A stretch of 64,000 nt of DNA from Sphaerisporangium melleum (GTDB lineage: Bacteria > Actinomycetota > Actinomycetes > Streptosporangiales > Streptosporangiaceae): positions 27,172 to 91,171 of the forward strand of contig NZ_BMNT01000033.1 in the NCBI RefSeq assembly GCF_014646695.1, given 5' to 3'. How positions within the stretch are numbered: the first letter of the stretch is position 1; the number at the start of each line of letters is the position of its first letter. The notes beneath the pieces are model-generated. The model made no database searches, had not been told where the DNA came from, and saw only the letters and a program-made list of their open reading frames with translations. Shown piece by piece: positions 50,238 through 58,451 of this stretch. Both the position numbers and the translations under genes were made by a program.

Positions 50238-52193
50238 TTGCACGCAAGGCCCGGCGCCGGTGAACCGGCTGCCACCGTGGCGAAGAGCAGAACGCTGCCG
50301 CTGGTGGCCAGGAACCGGATCCCGTCGGCTCCGCCTCCCCCGCCCCGGCGCCTGCGGGTCGCCCTGGTCAACATGCCGTGGTCCTGGGCGGACGCGCCGT
50401 CCATCCAGTGCGGCCTGCTGCAGGCCATCGTCAAGCGGGCCGGCCACGACTGCGACGTGCACTACCTCAACCTCGAACTCAGCGCCCTGCTCGGGAGCCG
50501 GATCTACGACCGGATCTCGGAGATGAACGACGACCGCTTCCACCAGCTCGGGGAATGGCTCTTCTCCTACGCGGCGTTCGGCGACATCGAGCCCGAGGCG
50601 GACTACTTCGCGGAGTACCCGGAGGTGCCGGAGAGCTGGGCCAAGATCTTGGAGAACGGGCCCGAGCAGCTGGTCCGGCTCCGCCGCGAGGTGCTCCCCG
50701 CCTGGGCCGACGGCTGCGTCGACGCGGTCGACTGGTCCTCCTACGACGCCGTCGGGTTCTCCTCGACGTTCCTGCAGAACACCGCCTCCTTCGCCCTCGG
50801 CCGCCGCCTCAAGGAGCGCCACCCGCAGCTGCCGCTGATCTACGGCGGGGCGAACTTCGACGCCGGGATGGGTCCCGCCTACGCCGAGAAGCTGCCGTGG
50901 CTGGACTACGTGGTGTCCGGGGAGGGCGACATCGCGCTGCCCGCGCTGCTGTACGACCTCGCCGCCGGCACCACCACCCCGATCCCGGGCGTGCACCGCC
51001 AGGGCGTGAGCGCGGACGACCAGGCCGAGGCGCCCCGCACGTACGACCTCGACGAGTTGCCCGCGCCGGACTACGACGACTACTTCCGCAGCCTCGCCCG
51101 GCACGACCGGGCGCGTGTCCTGGGCGACAACGCCGTCCGGCTCCCGGTGGAGTTCTCCCGGGGATGCTGGTGGGGCCAGCGGCACCACTGCACGTTCTGC
51201 GGGCTGAACGCCCTCGGCATGGACTACCGCGCCAAGACCGGCGAACGGGCGCTGCGGGACCTCGAAGGACTCCTGCGGGCCTACCCGGCGCGCCGCGTCG
51301 ACGCGGTCGACAACATCCTCGACATGAAGTACCTGACCTCCTTCTGCGCCGAGCTGGCCGAGCGGCGCTGGGACGTCAACCTGTTCTTCGAGGTCAAGGC
51401 CAACCTCACCCGTGAGCAGCTCGCCGTGCTGCGCCGGGCCGGCATCCAGCGGATCCAGCCCGGCATCGAGAGCCTGAACAGCCACGTGCTCGAACTGATG
51501 CGCAAGGGCTCGACCAAGCTGATCAACGTCCGGCTGCTGAAGTGGGCGGCCTACTTCGGCATCTCGGTGGAGTGGCACATCCTGTGCGGCTTCCCCGGCG
51601 AGACCGACCGCGACTACACCGAGCAGGCGGAGCTCGTCCCGCTCATCCAGCACCTGCAGCCGCCCGCGAGCCAGATCGGCATCTGGCTGGAACGCTTCAG
51701 CCCGTACTTCATGGACCCGTCGTTCGCGATCGAGCAGGTGCGCCCGCAGGCCAGCTACAAGTACGTCTACCCGCCCGAGCTCGACCATTCGCGGATCGCC
51801 TACTTCTTCGACTTCGCGGCCTCGGACGTCGCCTCGGCCGCCAGCCACGACGTGCTGCAGTCGGCGATCACCGGCTGGCGGGAGCGATGGGCGAACGGCG
51901 ACCGGCCCGTCCTGTTCTACCAGCGCCTGCCGGGCGAGGTGACCATCATCGACACCCGCTCGGCCCGGCCACGCAAGGCCGTCCTGCCCGGCTGGCAGGG
52001 CGACGCCTACGAGGCGTGCGGTGACACCGCCCGCGGCCGCAAGCGCGTCCACCAGGCACTGCTGGACCGCGGGTTCGAGGTGTCGCTCGGCGAGGTCACC
52101 GCCTTCCTCGACGGCTGCTGCCGCGCCGGTCTGATGATCTCCGAAGACGACAAGTACCTGTCCCTGGCCCTCCCCGAGAACCAAGGCTGGTGA
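50238..52193 (+). CDS. B12-dependent radical SAM protein of the RiPP maturation type (Cx7CxxC)
   Basis: A 651-residue protein. The TTG at 50238 is preferred because GGAGGAGG lies five bases upstream; another TTG at 50163 overlaps the previous stop but has no such site. VALVNMPWSWADAPSIQCGLL near 42-62 and IYGGANFDAGMG and VSGEGDIALP form the cobalamin-binding domain. SRGCWWGQRHHCTFCGLN near 308-325 gives the Cx7CxxC cluster motif specific to the RiPP maturation radical SAM protein 1 group, then IQPGIESLN and LCGFPGE. Likely a second C-methyltransferase for the same core, translated after the first. Confidence 0.88.
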   Translation: MHARPGAGEPAATVAKSRTLPLVARNRIPSAPPPPPRRLRVALVNMPWSWADAPSIQCGLLQAIVKRAGHDCDVHYLNLELSALLGSRIYDRISEMNDDRFHQLGEWLFSYAAFGDIEPEADYFAEYPEVPESWAKILENGPEQLVRLRREVLPAWADGCVDAVDWSSYDAVGFSSTFLQNTASFALGRRLKERHPQLPLIYGGANFDAGMGPAYAEKLPWLDYVVSGEGDIALPALLYDLAAGTTTPIPGVHRQGVSADDQAEAPRTYDLDELPAPDYDDYFRSLARHDRARVLGDNAVRLPVEFSRGCWWGQRHHCTFCGLNALGMDYRAKTGERALRDLEGLLRAYPARRVDAVDNILDMKYLTSFCAELAERRWDVNLFFEVKANLTREQLAVLRRAGIQRIQPGIESLNSHVLELMRKGSTKLINVRLLKWAAYFGISVEWHILCGFPGETDRDYTEQAELVPLIQHLQPPASQIGIWLERFSPYFMDPSFAIEQVRPQASYKYVYPPELDHSRIAYFFDFAASDVASAASHDVLQSAITGWRERWANGDRPVLFYQRLPGEVTIIDTRSARPRKAVLPGWQGDAYEACGDTARGRKRVHQALLDRGFEVSLGEVTAFLDGCCRAGLMISEDDKYLSLALPENQGW

Positions 52194-52233
52194 CGCGGTC
52201 CGGGGGCATTCCCGGCCGCGGTTTTCCGGCATA

Positions 52234-52545
52234 GTGACGCTTGGTCAGTGGCGGGAGTTCACCGGCGAAGACCACCACGTCCACCTGCTCGTGCACCATC
52301 CCCCCGAACTCTCCATCACGACCCTGATCAACCAACTCAAGGGCGTCTTCGCACACTACCTGCGCAAGGAGTTCGCCCGCCGGATCAACCGGCATATCAT
52401 GCATGGCCACCTGTGGTCACCGTCGTACTTCGCCGGGCCCCGCGGCGGCGCACCGTTGGAGATCATCCGGGAGTACATCGAGAATCAGAAACGCCCGGAC
52501 CAGCGTCCGGGCGCAGACAGGGAAGCCATCCTCCCGGCCCCTTAA
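52234..52545 (+). pseudogene. tnpA: IS200/IS605-type TnpA transposase, 5' truncated
   Basis: About 100 codons match the C-terminal two thirds of Y1 HUH transposases: EDHHVHLLVHHPPELSITTL (the HxH metal site), LKGVFAHYLRKEF, HLWSPSYFAGPRGGAPLEII and REYIENQKRP, which carries the nucleophilic Tyr. The first 40-50 residues of the normal protein are missing, with upstream DNA joined directly to the end of cluster 3. No full tnpB follows. It is therefore a non-autonomous remnant. Confidence 0.85.
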
Positions 52546-52548
52546 GGA

Positions 52549-52717
52549 CCGGGATTCCTGGCTAGACCTCGTTGAAGATCGGCCTAGTACCGCCGGTGGC
52601 GGAGAACCCATGGAGGCGGCCGTCCTACGTCGAGATCCGTGATCTCGCCCTGCGCGGAGGCCTCAAAGATGCCGCATGACGCGGACACGGGCTGAATCCC
52701 GGTCTTCAGGCCGGGGA
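52549..52717. mobile_element. Right-end remnant of the IS200/IS605 element
   Basis: After the transposase fragment, GAATCCCGGTCTTCAGGC then CGGGGAG (52694-52717) matches the subterminal hairpin usual at the right end of IS605-group elements. An inverted copy of its first part, GGACCGGGATTCC, lies at 52549-52561. The DNA between has no intact gene; a short frame ending at about 52679 could be the last codons of a lost tnpB. Confidence 0.6.
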
Positions 52718-53003
52718 GCGCGCCGAAAGCACACCGGGCCGCCCCGGTTCATCAGCAACACCGAGGCCGGGTTGCGCGAACCGCTCCGCTCCGACGGCTC
52801 GCCGTACTCGATCCTGGAACGGTCGATCCGCGCCGCCCTGTCCGGCCCTCCCCCCGTCTTCGCCGATCCCCTGGCCTGCCGGTTCTGACCAGGCGTGGAG
52901 GGCGTGAAGGTGGCCGGGCAGGCGATCGGCAGGCGGTCGCGTGCCCGGCCGGTGGAGCCGCCGGGCGGGCGAGCCCTGGCCGGCTCCAGATCGTGGAGGC
53001 CAC

Positions 53004-53726
53004 TCAGCTGATCTTGATGTCCGAGAGGTCGACCGTGATGGGGATCCACGACAGGTCCGGCGTGCCGTCCTCGTTGCGCGTGTGGATGTGCCGCTTGGTG
53101 GGGAACGGGATGCCGTCCACCGCCTCGTGCGCCCGGATGTAGTGCGCCACCGGCGTCCGGCCGTTCACGTCGGGCTGGTAGTCCAGCCGGCGGAGCAGAC
53201 CGGAGTCGTCGTAGTAGTACAGCTGGGTGGCGTTGTGGGTGTGGATCGAGGGCGGGTAGGTGACGCTCAGCACCCGCCAGGTCTCGCCGTTCTCGGTCCA
53301 CGGCTCCACCTCGTGCGCCTCGACGCCGGGCCAGGTGAAGACGTACGGCTCGACGAGGTAGTGCCAGGTGGCGTAGCTGCGGAAGTACGCGATCTGGCTG
53401 AGGTTCCACTGCGTCTCCGGCGTGTAGCCCTCGAAGGTGGAGCGCGGCTCGCGCAGGTCGGCCAGCACTTCGCCGTCCCGGCCGGTGACGGTCAGCCGGT
53501 CCGCCTCGCGGTCGAAGACGGCCGTGCGCCCGGTCGACTGCCGGCGCTGCACGAAGTGCTCACGCTGGAGGCTCGCCTCCACCAGGTCGTCGCCGACGAA
53601 GTCGGCATGCCCCTTGAACTCCCAGAAGGGGCCGCCGTAGGTGATGCGCGCGGTGAAGGTCGACAGGTTCTTCCAGCGTTCGAGTCCGCCGTGCGCTTCG
53701 AGCACGCGGGCGAGCAACGAGTCCAT
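53004..53726 (-). CDS. Conserved hypothetical protein, HxlR-linked
   Basis: A 240-residue soluble protein beginning MDSLLARVLEAHGGLERW. It is rich in beta-type strands and aromatic residues (WHYLVEPYVFTWPGVEAHE, TQLYYYDDSGLLRRLDY), resembling LolA-like or lipoprotein-sorting-type folds found in actinobacterial proteins often next to HxlR regulators, but without signal peptide. No catalytic motif is clear. Start at 53726 follows GGAG. It is divergent from the HxlR gene with a palindrome between them, so it is the probable target of that regulator, perhaps a stress or quinone/aldehyde-related protein. Confidence 0.75.
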   Translation of the reverse strand: MDSLLARVLEAHGGLERWKNLSTFTARITYGGPFWEFKGHADFVGDDLVEASLQREHFVQRRQSTGRTAVFDREADRLTVTGRDGEVLADLREPRSTFEGYTPETQWNLSQIAYFRSYATWHYLVEPYVFTWPGVEAHEVEPWTENGETWRVLSVTYPPSIHTHNATQLYYYDDSGLLRRLDYQPDVNGRTPVAHYIRAHEAVDGIPFPTKRHIHTRNEDGTPDLSWIPITVDLSDIKIS

Positions 53727-53743
53727 TTCGCACTCCGTCTCTA

Positions 53744-53778
53744 GGACCGACTACTCCTAATACAGTAGCAGATGGTCC
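53744..53778. promoter_or_regulatory. Palindromic operator between the HxlR gene and its neighbour
   Basis: GGACC (53744) with ACTACT (53750) mirrors AGTAG (53764) with GGTCC (53774-53778). The imperfect palindrome is 35 bp across and fills the centre of the 71-bp divergent promoter region. HxlR dimers bind such sites, so it is a likely operator for both genes. Confidence 0.65.
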
Positions 53779-53797
53779 TCAGTTGTATGGTTGAGCG

Positions 53798-54436
53798 GTG
53801 TCACAGCGAAGCTATGAAGACGGGTGTGGCGCCGCTCTGGCCCTGGACGTCATCGGCGAGCGATGGGCCCTGCACGTCGTCCGGGAGCTGATCTTCGGCC
53901 CGAAGAGGTTCCGTGACCTGCGCAACGCCCTGCCCCAGGCCAGCCAGAACGTGCTCAGCCAGCGCCTGCGCGAGCTGGAGCAGGACGGCGTGATCCGCCG
54001 CGTGGAGGTCGGGCCCCCGGTCAGCGCCCGGGTCTACGAGTTGACCGACAGCGGCCGCGACCTCGAACCGGTGCTGATCTCACTCGCGCGCTGGGGTGCG
54101 CACCGAGCGGGTCCGAAAAGCGCCGAGATGAGCACCGACGCGTTCATGCTGCTGCTCAAGACGCTCTACCGGCCCCCCGCGCATCAGGCGCCGTCGCTTT
54201 CGATCCGGCTGGTGGTCGGCCTGGACGCCTTCGACGTCACGGTGACCCCGTCCGAGGTGGACGTGGTCCGCGGCGCGCGGGCGGCGGTGCAGGCGACGGT
54301 GCGCGCCGACGTCCCCACGCTGTGGGCCCTGATCTTCGCCGACCGGACGGTGGCGTCGGCGGTCGACGCCGGAGACGTGGAACTGACCGGTGACGGCGAG
54401 GCGGCCCAGCAATTCTTCCGCCTTTTCGGCCTCTGA
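53798..54436 (+). CDS. HxlR-family transcriptional regulator
   Basis: A 212-residue protein. Residues 1-105 are the HxlR winged helix (GCGAALALDVIGERWALHVVRELIFGPKRF, then LPQASQNVLSQRLRELEQDGVI, RVYELTDSGRDLEPVL). Cys10 is in the usual redox-sensing position of HxlR/YodB-type factors. Residues 115-212 are an additional SCP2-like domain (FDVTVTPSEVDVVRGARAAVQA, GDVELTGDGEAAQQFFRLF), as in many actinobacterial HxlR proteins. GTG at 53798 is the start. It probably controls the divergent gene at 53004-53726. Confidence 0.9.
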   Translation: MSQRSYEDGCGAALALDVIGERWALHVVRELIFGPKRFRDLRNALPQASQNVLSQRLRELEQDGVIRRVEVGPPVSARVYELTDSGRDLEPVLISLARWGAHRAGPKSAEMSTDAFMLLLKTLYRPPAHQAPSLSIRLVVGLDAFDVTVTPSEVDVVRGARAAVQATVRADVPTLWALIFADRTVASAVDAGDVELTGDGEAAQQFFRLFGL

Positions 54437-55169
54437 GACCAGAAGCCGGTGTCGTTGCCGAGCGACTCCCACTCGGCGATCTCGCCGAGCGTGGACTCCA
54501 GCTCGGCACGGACGCCGCGCACCGCGTCCGGGCCCAGCACCGCTCTGCCGACCGGACGTTCAGGGGCGGACGCCACGGAGCACGATGTCGAGACAGGGCT
54601 CGCTCGTCGCGCCCCGCTCGGCGTCCCTCGGCAGCGCCGAGATGCTCGCCGGCGGCCGGTGGTGGTGCGCTCGATGACCATCAAGGAGGCGGCCCGCGAA
54701 CACATGATGGACGTGCACGTCACGTTCTCACTCGGCGACCCGTTCGCCGTCGAACTGTGGCAGGCGATCCCCGGAACGCCGCTGGCCACTCCCGGCACTG
54801 GGTGCACGACCACGCCGCGGAAGCAAGCAAACCGGCCGCCCAGAAGAACGCCAACTCCGCGCACGCCAAGCTCCGCGGACCTGGCGAGCGAGCGAACGCA
54901 CAGCTGAAGAGCCGGCGGATCCCGCGCAAGCTACGCTGCCGCCCCCTCGCGCAGATCAGCTCGTCAAAGCCATCCTTGTTCTTCAGGCTCAAAGCAGGAT
55001 GAAAACGCTCAATTTCAAAGTACTCCTCAAGCGTTACGCAAAGCGTCTCAACAGGCGCCAAGAAGAGAATAGTCGACGCATTGAGACACAAGCACGAACA
55101 GCTGCGTACGGTGAGCCTGCCACCACACTGAAATAATAAAGCCATCAGTTACGAGGAAGCAGCGACCAC
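54437..55169. other. Decayed intergenic region with gene fragments
   Basis: About 730 bases with no intact gene. ATG at 54676 opens a short frame (MTIKEAAREHMMDVHVTFSL, then GDPFAVELW) that resembles the start of an SsgA-like sporulation protein but breaks down after about 35 residues. On the minus strand 54455-54540 reads ELESTLGEIAEWESLGNDTGF, plausible coding remnant of unknown type. From about 54980 GC content falls sharply into the low-GC island. A transposase fragment is listed separately. Confidence 0.4.
54847..54957 (+). pseudogene. DDE transposase C-terminal fragment (IS5-like)
   Basis: Thirty-seven codons read NSAHAKLRGPGERANAQLKS followed by RRIPRKLRCRPLAQI. This matches the conserved C-terminal end of actinobacterial IS5-group DDE transposases, where the Glu of GERANAQLK is the last acidic residue of the triad. 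Nothing upstream continues the match, so it is only a scar of an old insertion. Confidence 0.7.
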
Positions 55170-56204
55170 CTATCTCCCCCTCATGCTTCGCGGGAGTTCC
55201 AGCTCAATAGCCAGCATCCCTCGCACATCGTCGTCAGGGTGGCGGAGCTTATACGAAACATACTGCTGATGACATTGGTCTTGCATTTGCCTTGAAGGCC
55301 TGTCCGGATCCAGTGAAGCCAAAGGCTCAGCACTTATCAGGCTATCCACTGAATGATATGCACCAACCCGCCGCACCTTCGCATAGTGAATATCACGCTG
55401 AAACGACAAGCCTACGTACCGCCCCTTCTTGAGGTGCCTAGCCTCAAGAAAGCCAGGAAGCGTGACGATCGTAATTAAACCTTCAACGATAAGCTGATAT
55501 CGCCTTGCATCGACCTCGAAGGTCAGTATCATCTCCGGCTTTCGGCCGAGAGGAAGTGGATCACCACTCGCCGGCCCACTTACCTCGCTCCGCCCTACCT
55601 GCTGCCGAACGTGCCGACGAGCCCATTCAAGACTCGTCCTAGTAAGCTCGCCGGGAGATGCGTCAGAGCTTGGAGACTTTTCATGGACCGACAGATCTAC
55701 GTCGTAACCATCCTTACGCTGCGTAAAAAGTCTGTCGCGCATCTCTTCTCTATTACGCAAGGCGTATCCCCATCGCTTGAGCGCAACGCCCCACTCCTCC
55801 CAGGCTCCGGATATCTTCTCCGGATCGACGCCACCTCCGGCTTCGACATATGCGGCAAACAGGAGGTCGACCACCTTTCGACATTCGGCTAGCCAAGACT
55901 TAGCGCGGTCCAGTTGACGCGACTCCGGCAGTTCGCCGAGCGTGTCGGCTTCACGCAGAAAGGAGGTCAGATCGAGCGTTGTTTCGACTTCGGCGAGATA
56001 GATGATCGAACGAATGAACTCCTGAAGGTCGACATACCATTGCTCTCTGCATAGTCGTACTTCAAAGAACTGCCTGCCATGGGCAACGTGATCATTGCGT
56101 GCCTGCCGATACCGGGCAGAGGAAAGACGCATTTCGTACAGCGCCGCCTTGAATTCTCTTCGGGCAGCGCCACGCTCGCGTGGGTCCCACAGCGCTTGCT
56201 CCAT
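55170..56204 (-). CDS. Low-GC hypothetical protein (foreign)
   Basis: A 344-residue protein beginning MEQALWDPRERGAARREFKA. The N-terminal 130 residues are helical and charged; the C-terminal third is more beta-rich (MILTFEVDARRYQLIVEGL, then VTLPGFLEARHLKKGRYVGLSF). No known motif, signal or membrane segment is seen. GC content and codon use (many A/T-ending codons, several TTA and ATA) are clearly unlike the rest of the window. With an integrase remnant and tRNA-Arg just to the right it is probably cargo of a lost integrative element, perhaps a defence-type protein. Confidence 0.65.
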   Translation of the reverse strand: MEQALWDPRERGAARREFKAALYEMRLSSARYRQARNDHVAHGRQFFEVRLCREQWYVDLQEFIRSIIYLAEVETTLDLTSFLREADTLGELPESRQLDRAKSWLAECRKVVDLLFAAYVEAGGGVDPEKISGAWEEWGVALKRWGYALRNREEMRDRLFTQRKDGYDVDLSVHEKSPSSDASPGELTRTSLEWARRHVRQQVGRSEVSGPASGDPLPLGRKPEMILTFEVDARRYQLIVEGLITIVTLPGFLEARHLKKGRYVGLSFQRDIHYAKVRRVGAYHSVDSLISAEPLASLDPDRPSRQMQDQCHQQYVSYKLRHPDDDVRGMLAIELELPRSMRGR

Positions 56205-56354
56205 AGCTGTCGATCGTAGCGTTACCGAGTGGCCCTGTGCTGCGCCTTAGTACGACAATCGACATCCGCTAGCGGAGCTGGATATATGCGCGGCCAGGCG
56301 GGCGAGAGGCTGGAACGAGCAGTGGCGGCGCAGGTGGCTTCTCCCTTGGCCTGA

Positions 56355-56528
56355 CGACCCCTGCGAAATGCCGCCCTGTCTACGTGGTTCAACGCCGCGG
56401 TGAACGCCACCGAGGTGGCCGCCCACGCCGGCAACGACGTGAAGGTACTCACGGAGCGCTAAGCCAAGTGCCTCTACGGCCGTCAAGAGCAGGCCAACCG
56501 CCGCATAGAGGCCGCTTTGCCCCTGTGA
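56355..56528 (+). pseudogene. Tyrosine integrase C-terminus with catalytic Tyr changed to stop
   Basis: The frame reads RPLRNAALSTWFNA then EVAAHAGNDVKVLTER, stop, AKCLYGRQEQANRRIEAALP. In intact integrases the blocks are LRHAALSTWL and VLxRYAKCL; here the catalytic Tyr codon is TAA at 56460-56462 and the catalytic His of RHAA is Asn. Both changes are single-base. The rest of the gene is missing upstream. It lies next to the 3' end of the tRNA-Arg gene, the usual place of an element's integrase. Confidence 0.82.
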
Positions 56529-56561
56529 GACTGGTCCACAACCAGTGAGCATCAATGAGAA

Positions 56562-56595
56562 CGGGCGGGACTCCCTGAGACTGGAGGCCCGCCCG
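56562..56595. terminator. Hairpin terminator near the tRNA gene
   Basis: CGGGCGGG at 56562-56569 pairs with CCCGCCCG at 56588-56595. On the plus strand it is followed by CTTCTTCGTTGTT, a T-rich tail; on the minus strand it lies about 50 bp past the tRNA 3' end and can end that transcript too. Confidence 0.7.
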
Positions 56596-56647
56596 CTTCT
56601 TCGTTGTTCGCCCTGATCAGTGGCCGAAACCGCTGGTCAAGATCGTG

Positions 56648-56719
56648 TGCCCCCTGCAAGATTCGAACTTGCGCTCCCGGCTCCGGAGGCCGGTGCTCTA
56701 TCCCCTGAGCTAAGGGGGC
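56648..56719 (-). tRNA. tRNA-Arg (anticodon CCG)
   Basis: The complementary strand folds into a full cloverleaf of 72 nt. GCCCCCT pairs with AGGGGGC in the acceptor stem (discriminator A at 56648), AGCTCAGGGGATAGAGC gives the D arm, CCGGC CTCCGGA GCCGG the anticodon arm with CCG, and GTTCGAATC the T loop. The CCA end is not encoded. Its 3' end faces the integrase remnant, so it is a probable attachment site. Confidence 0.95.
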
Positions 56720-57006
56720 TCAACGAGTCGTAAGGCTACCAGCTTTCGGAGGTCTTCCGTTACTCGGAACCCGATCAACGCCTGAACGGGGTGATCAGGC
56801 TCCCGCGCCGCTGGGCGCCGTTCACACTCACACCGGACGATCACCTGGTCAGCGCGCCCCCGATGGTCACGTCGTGGCCTTGGCCGAAGCCATCGGGGTT
56901 GGCTGTGGGCCGCCCCCTCGGCCCACTGCTCGGTCGTTCCGATGGTCCTCCGGACGATGGCCGTGACGGCTGACCCGATGGATGACCCGACGATCGAGCC
57001 GGGATC

Positions 57007-58026
57007 TCATGAGGCGGGACGGATGGCTCCTCGGTAGCGGGAGCGGTAGTAGGTGGAGTGGGCGAAGTCGACCTTTCGCACCACGTCACCAGACTTGGGC
57101 GCGTGGACCATCATCCCGTCTTCGAGGTAGAGGCCGACGTGGGTCGGGTCGCCGGTGCCGCCACCGAAGAAGACGAGATCGCCCTGGCGCAGCTGCGAGA
57201 AGGGAATCCTCTTCCCCTTGGTGAACTGGCTGCCCGTGTAGTGCGGCAGGCTGACGCCGGCGCGCGACCAGGCGTAGAGGGCGAGGCCGGAGCAGTCGAA
57301 GCCGCCGCGCGTCGCCCCGGCCTTCGACCCGCCGCCCCAGACGTACGGGGTGCCGATCTGCCGCACGGCGACCTTGGCCGCGATGGCTCCCGCGGTGAGC
57401 TTGCGCGAGCGGGAGGAGGTGATCGGCCCGCGCTTGGTCGCCGGTCGCCTGCTCGCGTGCCGCTCACCGGCGGGCCGCGAGCGTTGTCGCCCGCTCGGTG
57501 GCCTGCGCCGTGACTCGCTCGGGCGGCGATCGCGCGCCGCAGGGGTCAGGGCCGCGTGCCCGTTCCGGTCCGAGCTGCCCGTGCCTGCCGTCAAGTCACG
57601 ACCCGGCCTGCCCGGGAGAAGCCGGTGCGGCAGTCCCTCCTCGGCGACCAGGACACGGACCTGTCGGCTCGCGACTTCGCTGGAGGAATCCGGTCGGCTC
57701 ATCGCTTCGTCCCGGGCATGGGCCGGACGGCTCGCACCGCCGTAGAGGTCGTAGAGAGGGAGGGCCTCGCGCAGCGCGTCGCGGAGCGCTGGAGACCCGT
57801 GGGGAGTGGTCGCCGGCTGGTGGACGCGCTGGGGGGTGTCGCGGTCGCCGCGCGTCGCGCCGGCCGCGGAAAGCAGGTCGCGAACGGGTGTGGCCGGGAT
57901 GGGCAGGCTCCACAACCGGGCGCCCGGCGAGCCGTACGGGTCGATCTGCCGGTGCTGCGGCCAGGCCACGCTCCCGGACAGGGCCGCTCCGGTGACGAGG
58001 ACGGTGGTGACGAGCGTCGTGATCAT
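57007..58026 (-). CDS. Secreted NlpC/P60 cell-wall peptidase
   Basis: A 339-residue protein with a signal-type N-terminus (MITTLVTTVLVTGAALSGSVAW), a long Arg/Pro/Ser-rich low-complexity region (about 60-215), and an NlpC/P60 domain at 225-339. The catalytic Cys is in GGFDCSGLALYAW, the His in PTHVGLYLEDGMMVHAP, with GTPYVWGG upstream. It should cleave peptidoglycan stem peptides outside the cell. ATG at 58026 has CCAAGGAG seven bases upstream and removes an unlikely N-terminal extension. Confidence 0.88.
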   Translation of the reverse strand: MITTLVTTVLVTGAALSGSVAWPQHRQIDPYGSPGARLWSLPIPATPVRDLLSAAGATRGDRDTPQRVHQPATTPHGSPALRDALREALPLYDLYGGASRPAHARDEAMSRPDSSSEVASRQVRVLVAEEGLPHRLLPGRPGRDLTAGTGSSDRNGHAALTPAARDRRPSESRRRPPSGRQRSRPAGERHASRRPATKRGPITSSRSRKLTAGAIAAKVAVRQIGTPYVWGGGSKAGATRGGFDCSGLALYAWSRAGVSLPHYTGSQFTKGKRIPFSQLRQGDLVFFGGGTGDPTHVGLYLEDGMMVHAPKSGDVVRKVDFAHSTYYRSRYRGAIRPAS

Positions 58027-58451
58027 GAATGGCTCCTTGGCTCGTGGGGAATCGAGGCCAGGATCATTCGGGCGGCACGGCGGCCAGAGCGGCGAATGCC
58101 GTTCTGTGGACAAGGCCGCAGCGGCTGGGACGACGTGACGGCAGCGGCAGGCTCGTTGACCTGCGGAAAGCAGGAGATGTCACGCTTGTTCTGATAGCGG
58201 GCTGTGGATTAAGGCCAGCGCTCAGCCCGGGGAAGCAGTCTCCCCTTCCCGGCACCGACGCCTCGGTCGCCGTGCCGGGCTGGGGCGGTGGCGGGCGTTG
58301 GCGATGGCCGAGGGGACGGGTATCCCCCCTTGTGGTCTGTTGAAGTCCGCGGTGGTGGTGCTCAGGCGCGAACAGGGCCGGGCACGGGTGGTGGGGGACG
58401 AGTTCCGGGAAAACCTCGCGCAAGCGGCGTACAAGGGTTAGCCTCGCGGCC
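58027..58451. other. Intergenic region, divergent promoters
   Basis: About 425 bases between the NlpC/P60 gene and the response regulator. A hairpin GGGAAG...CTTCCC lies near 58235-58260. I looked for a cyclic-di-AMP riboswitch, common before such hydrolases, and could not find its conserved blocks. No small gene is convincing. Confidence 0.35.

Noticed and set aside
37247-52193. A lanthipeptide or classical thioamitide cluster
   Set aside because: There is no LanB, LanM, LanKC or TfuA-like gene, and the precursor core has no Ser/Thr to dehydrate, so the LanD-like protein must act in another context.
54676-54800. SsgA-like sporulation gene
   Set aside because: Only about 35 residues resemble the family start and the rest of the frame is unrelated; kept as a note in the decayed region only.
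56841-57089. Small Pro/Ser-rich frame after the NlpC/P60 gene
   Set aside because: It overlaps the end of the hydrolase gene in another frame and has no start signal or conserved feature.
58027-58451. Cyclic-di-AMP (ydaO-type) riboswitch before the NlpC/P60 gene
   Set aside because: The conserved GGGGACCCA-type blocks and flanking stems were not found on the minus strand.
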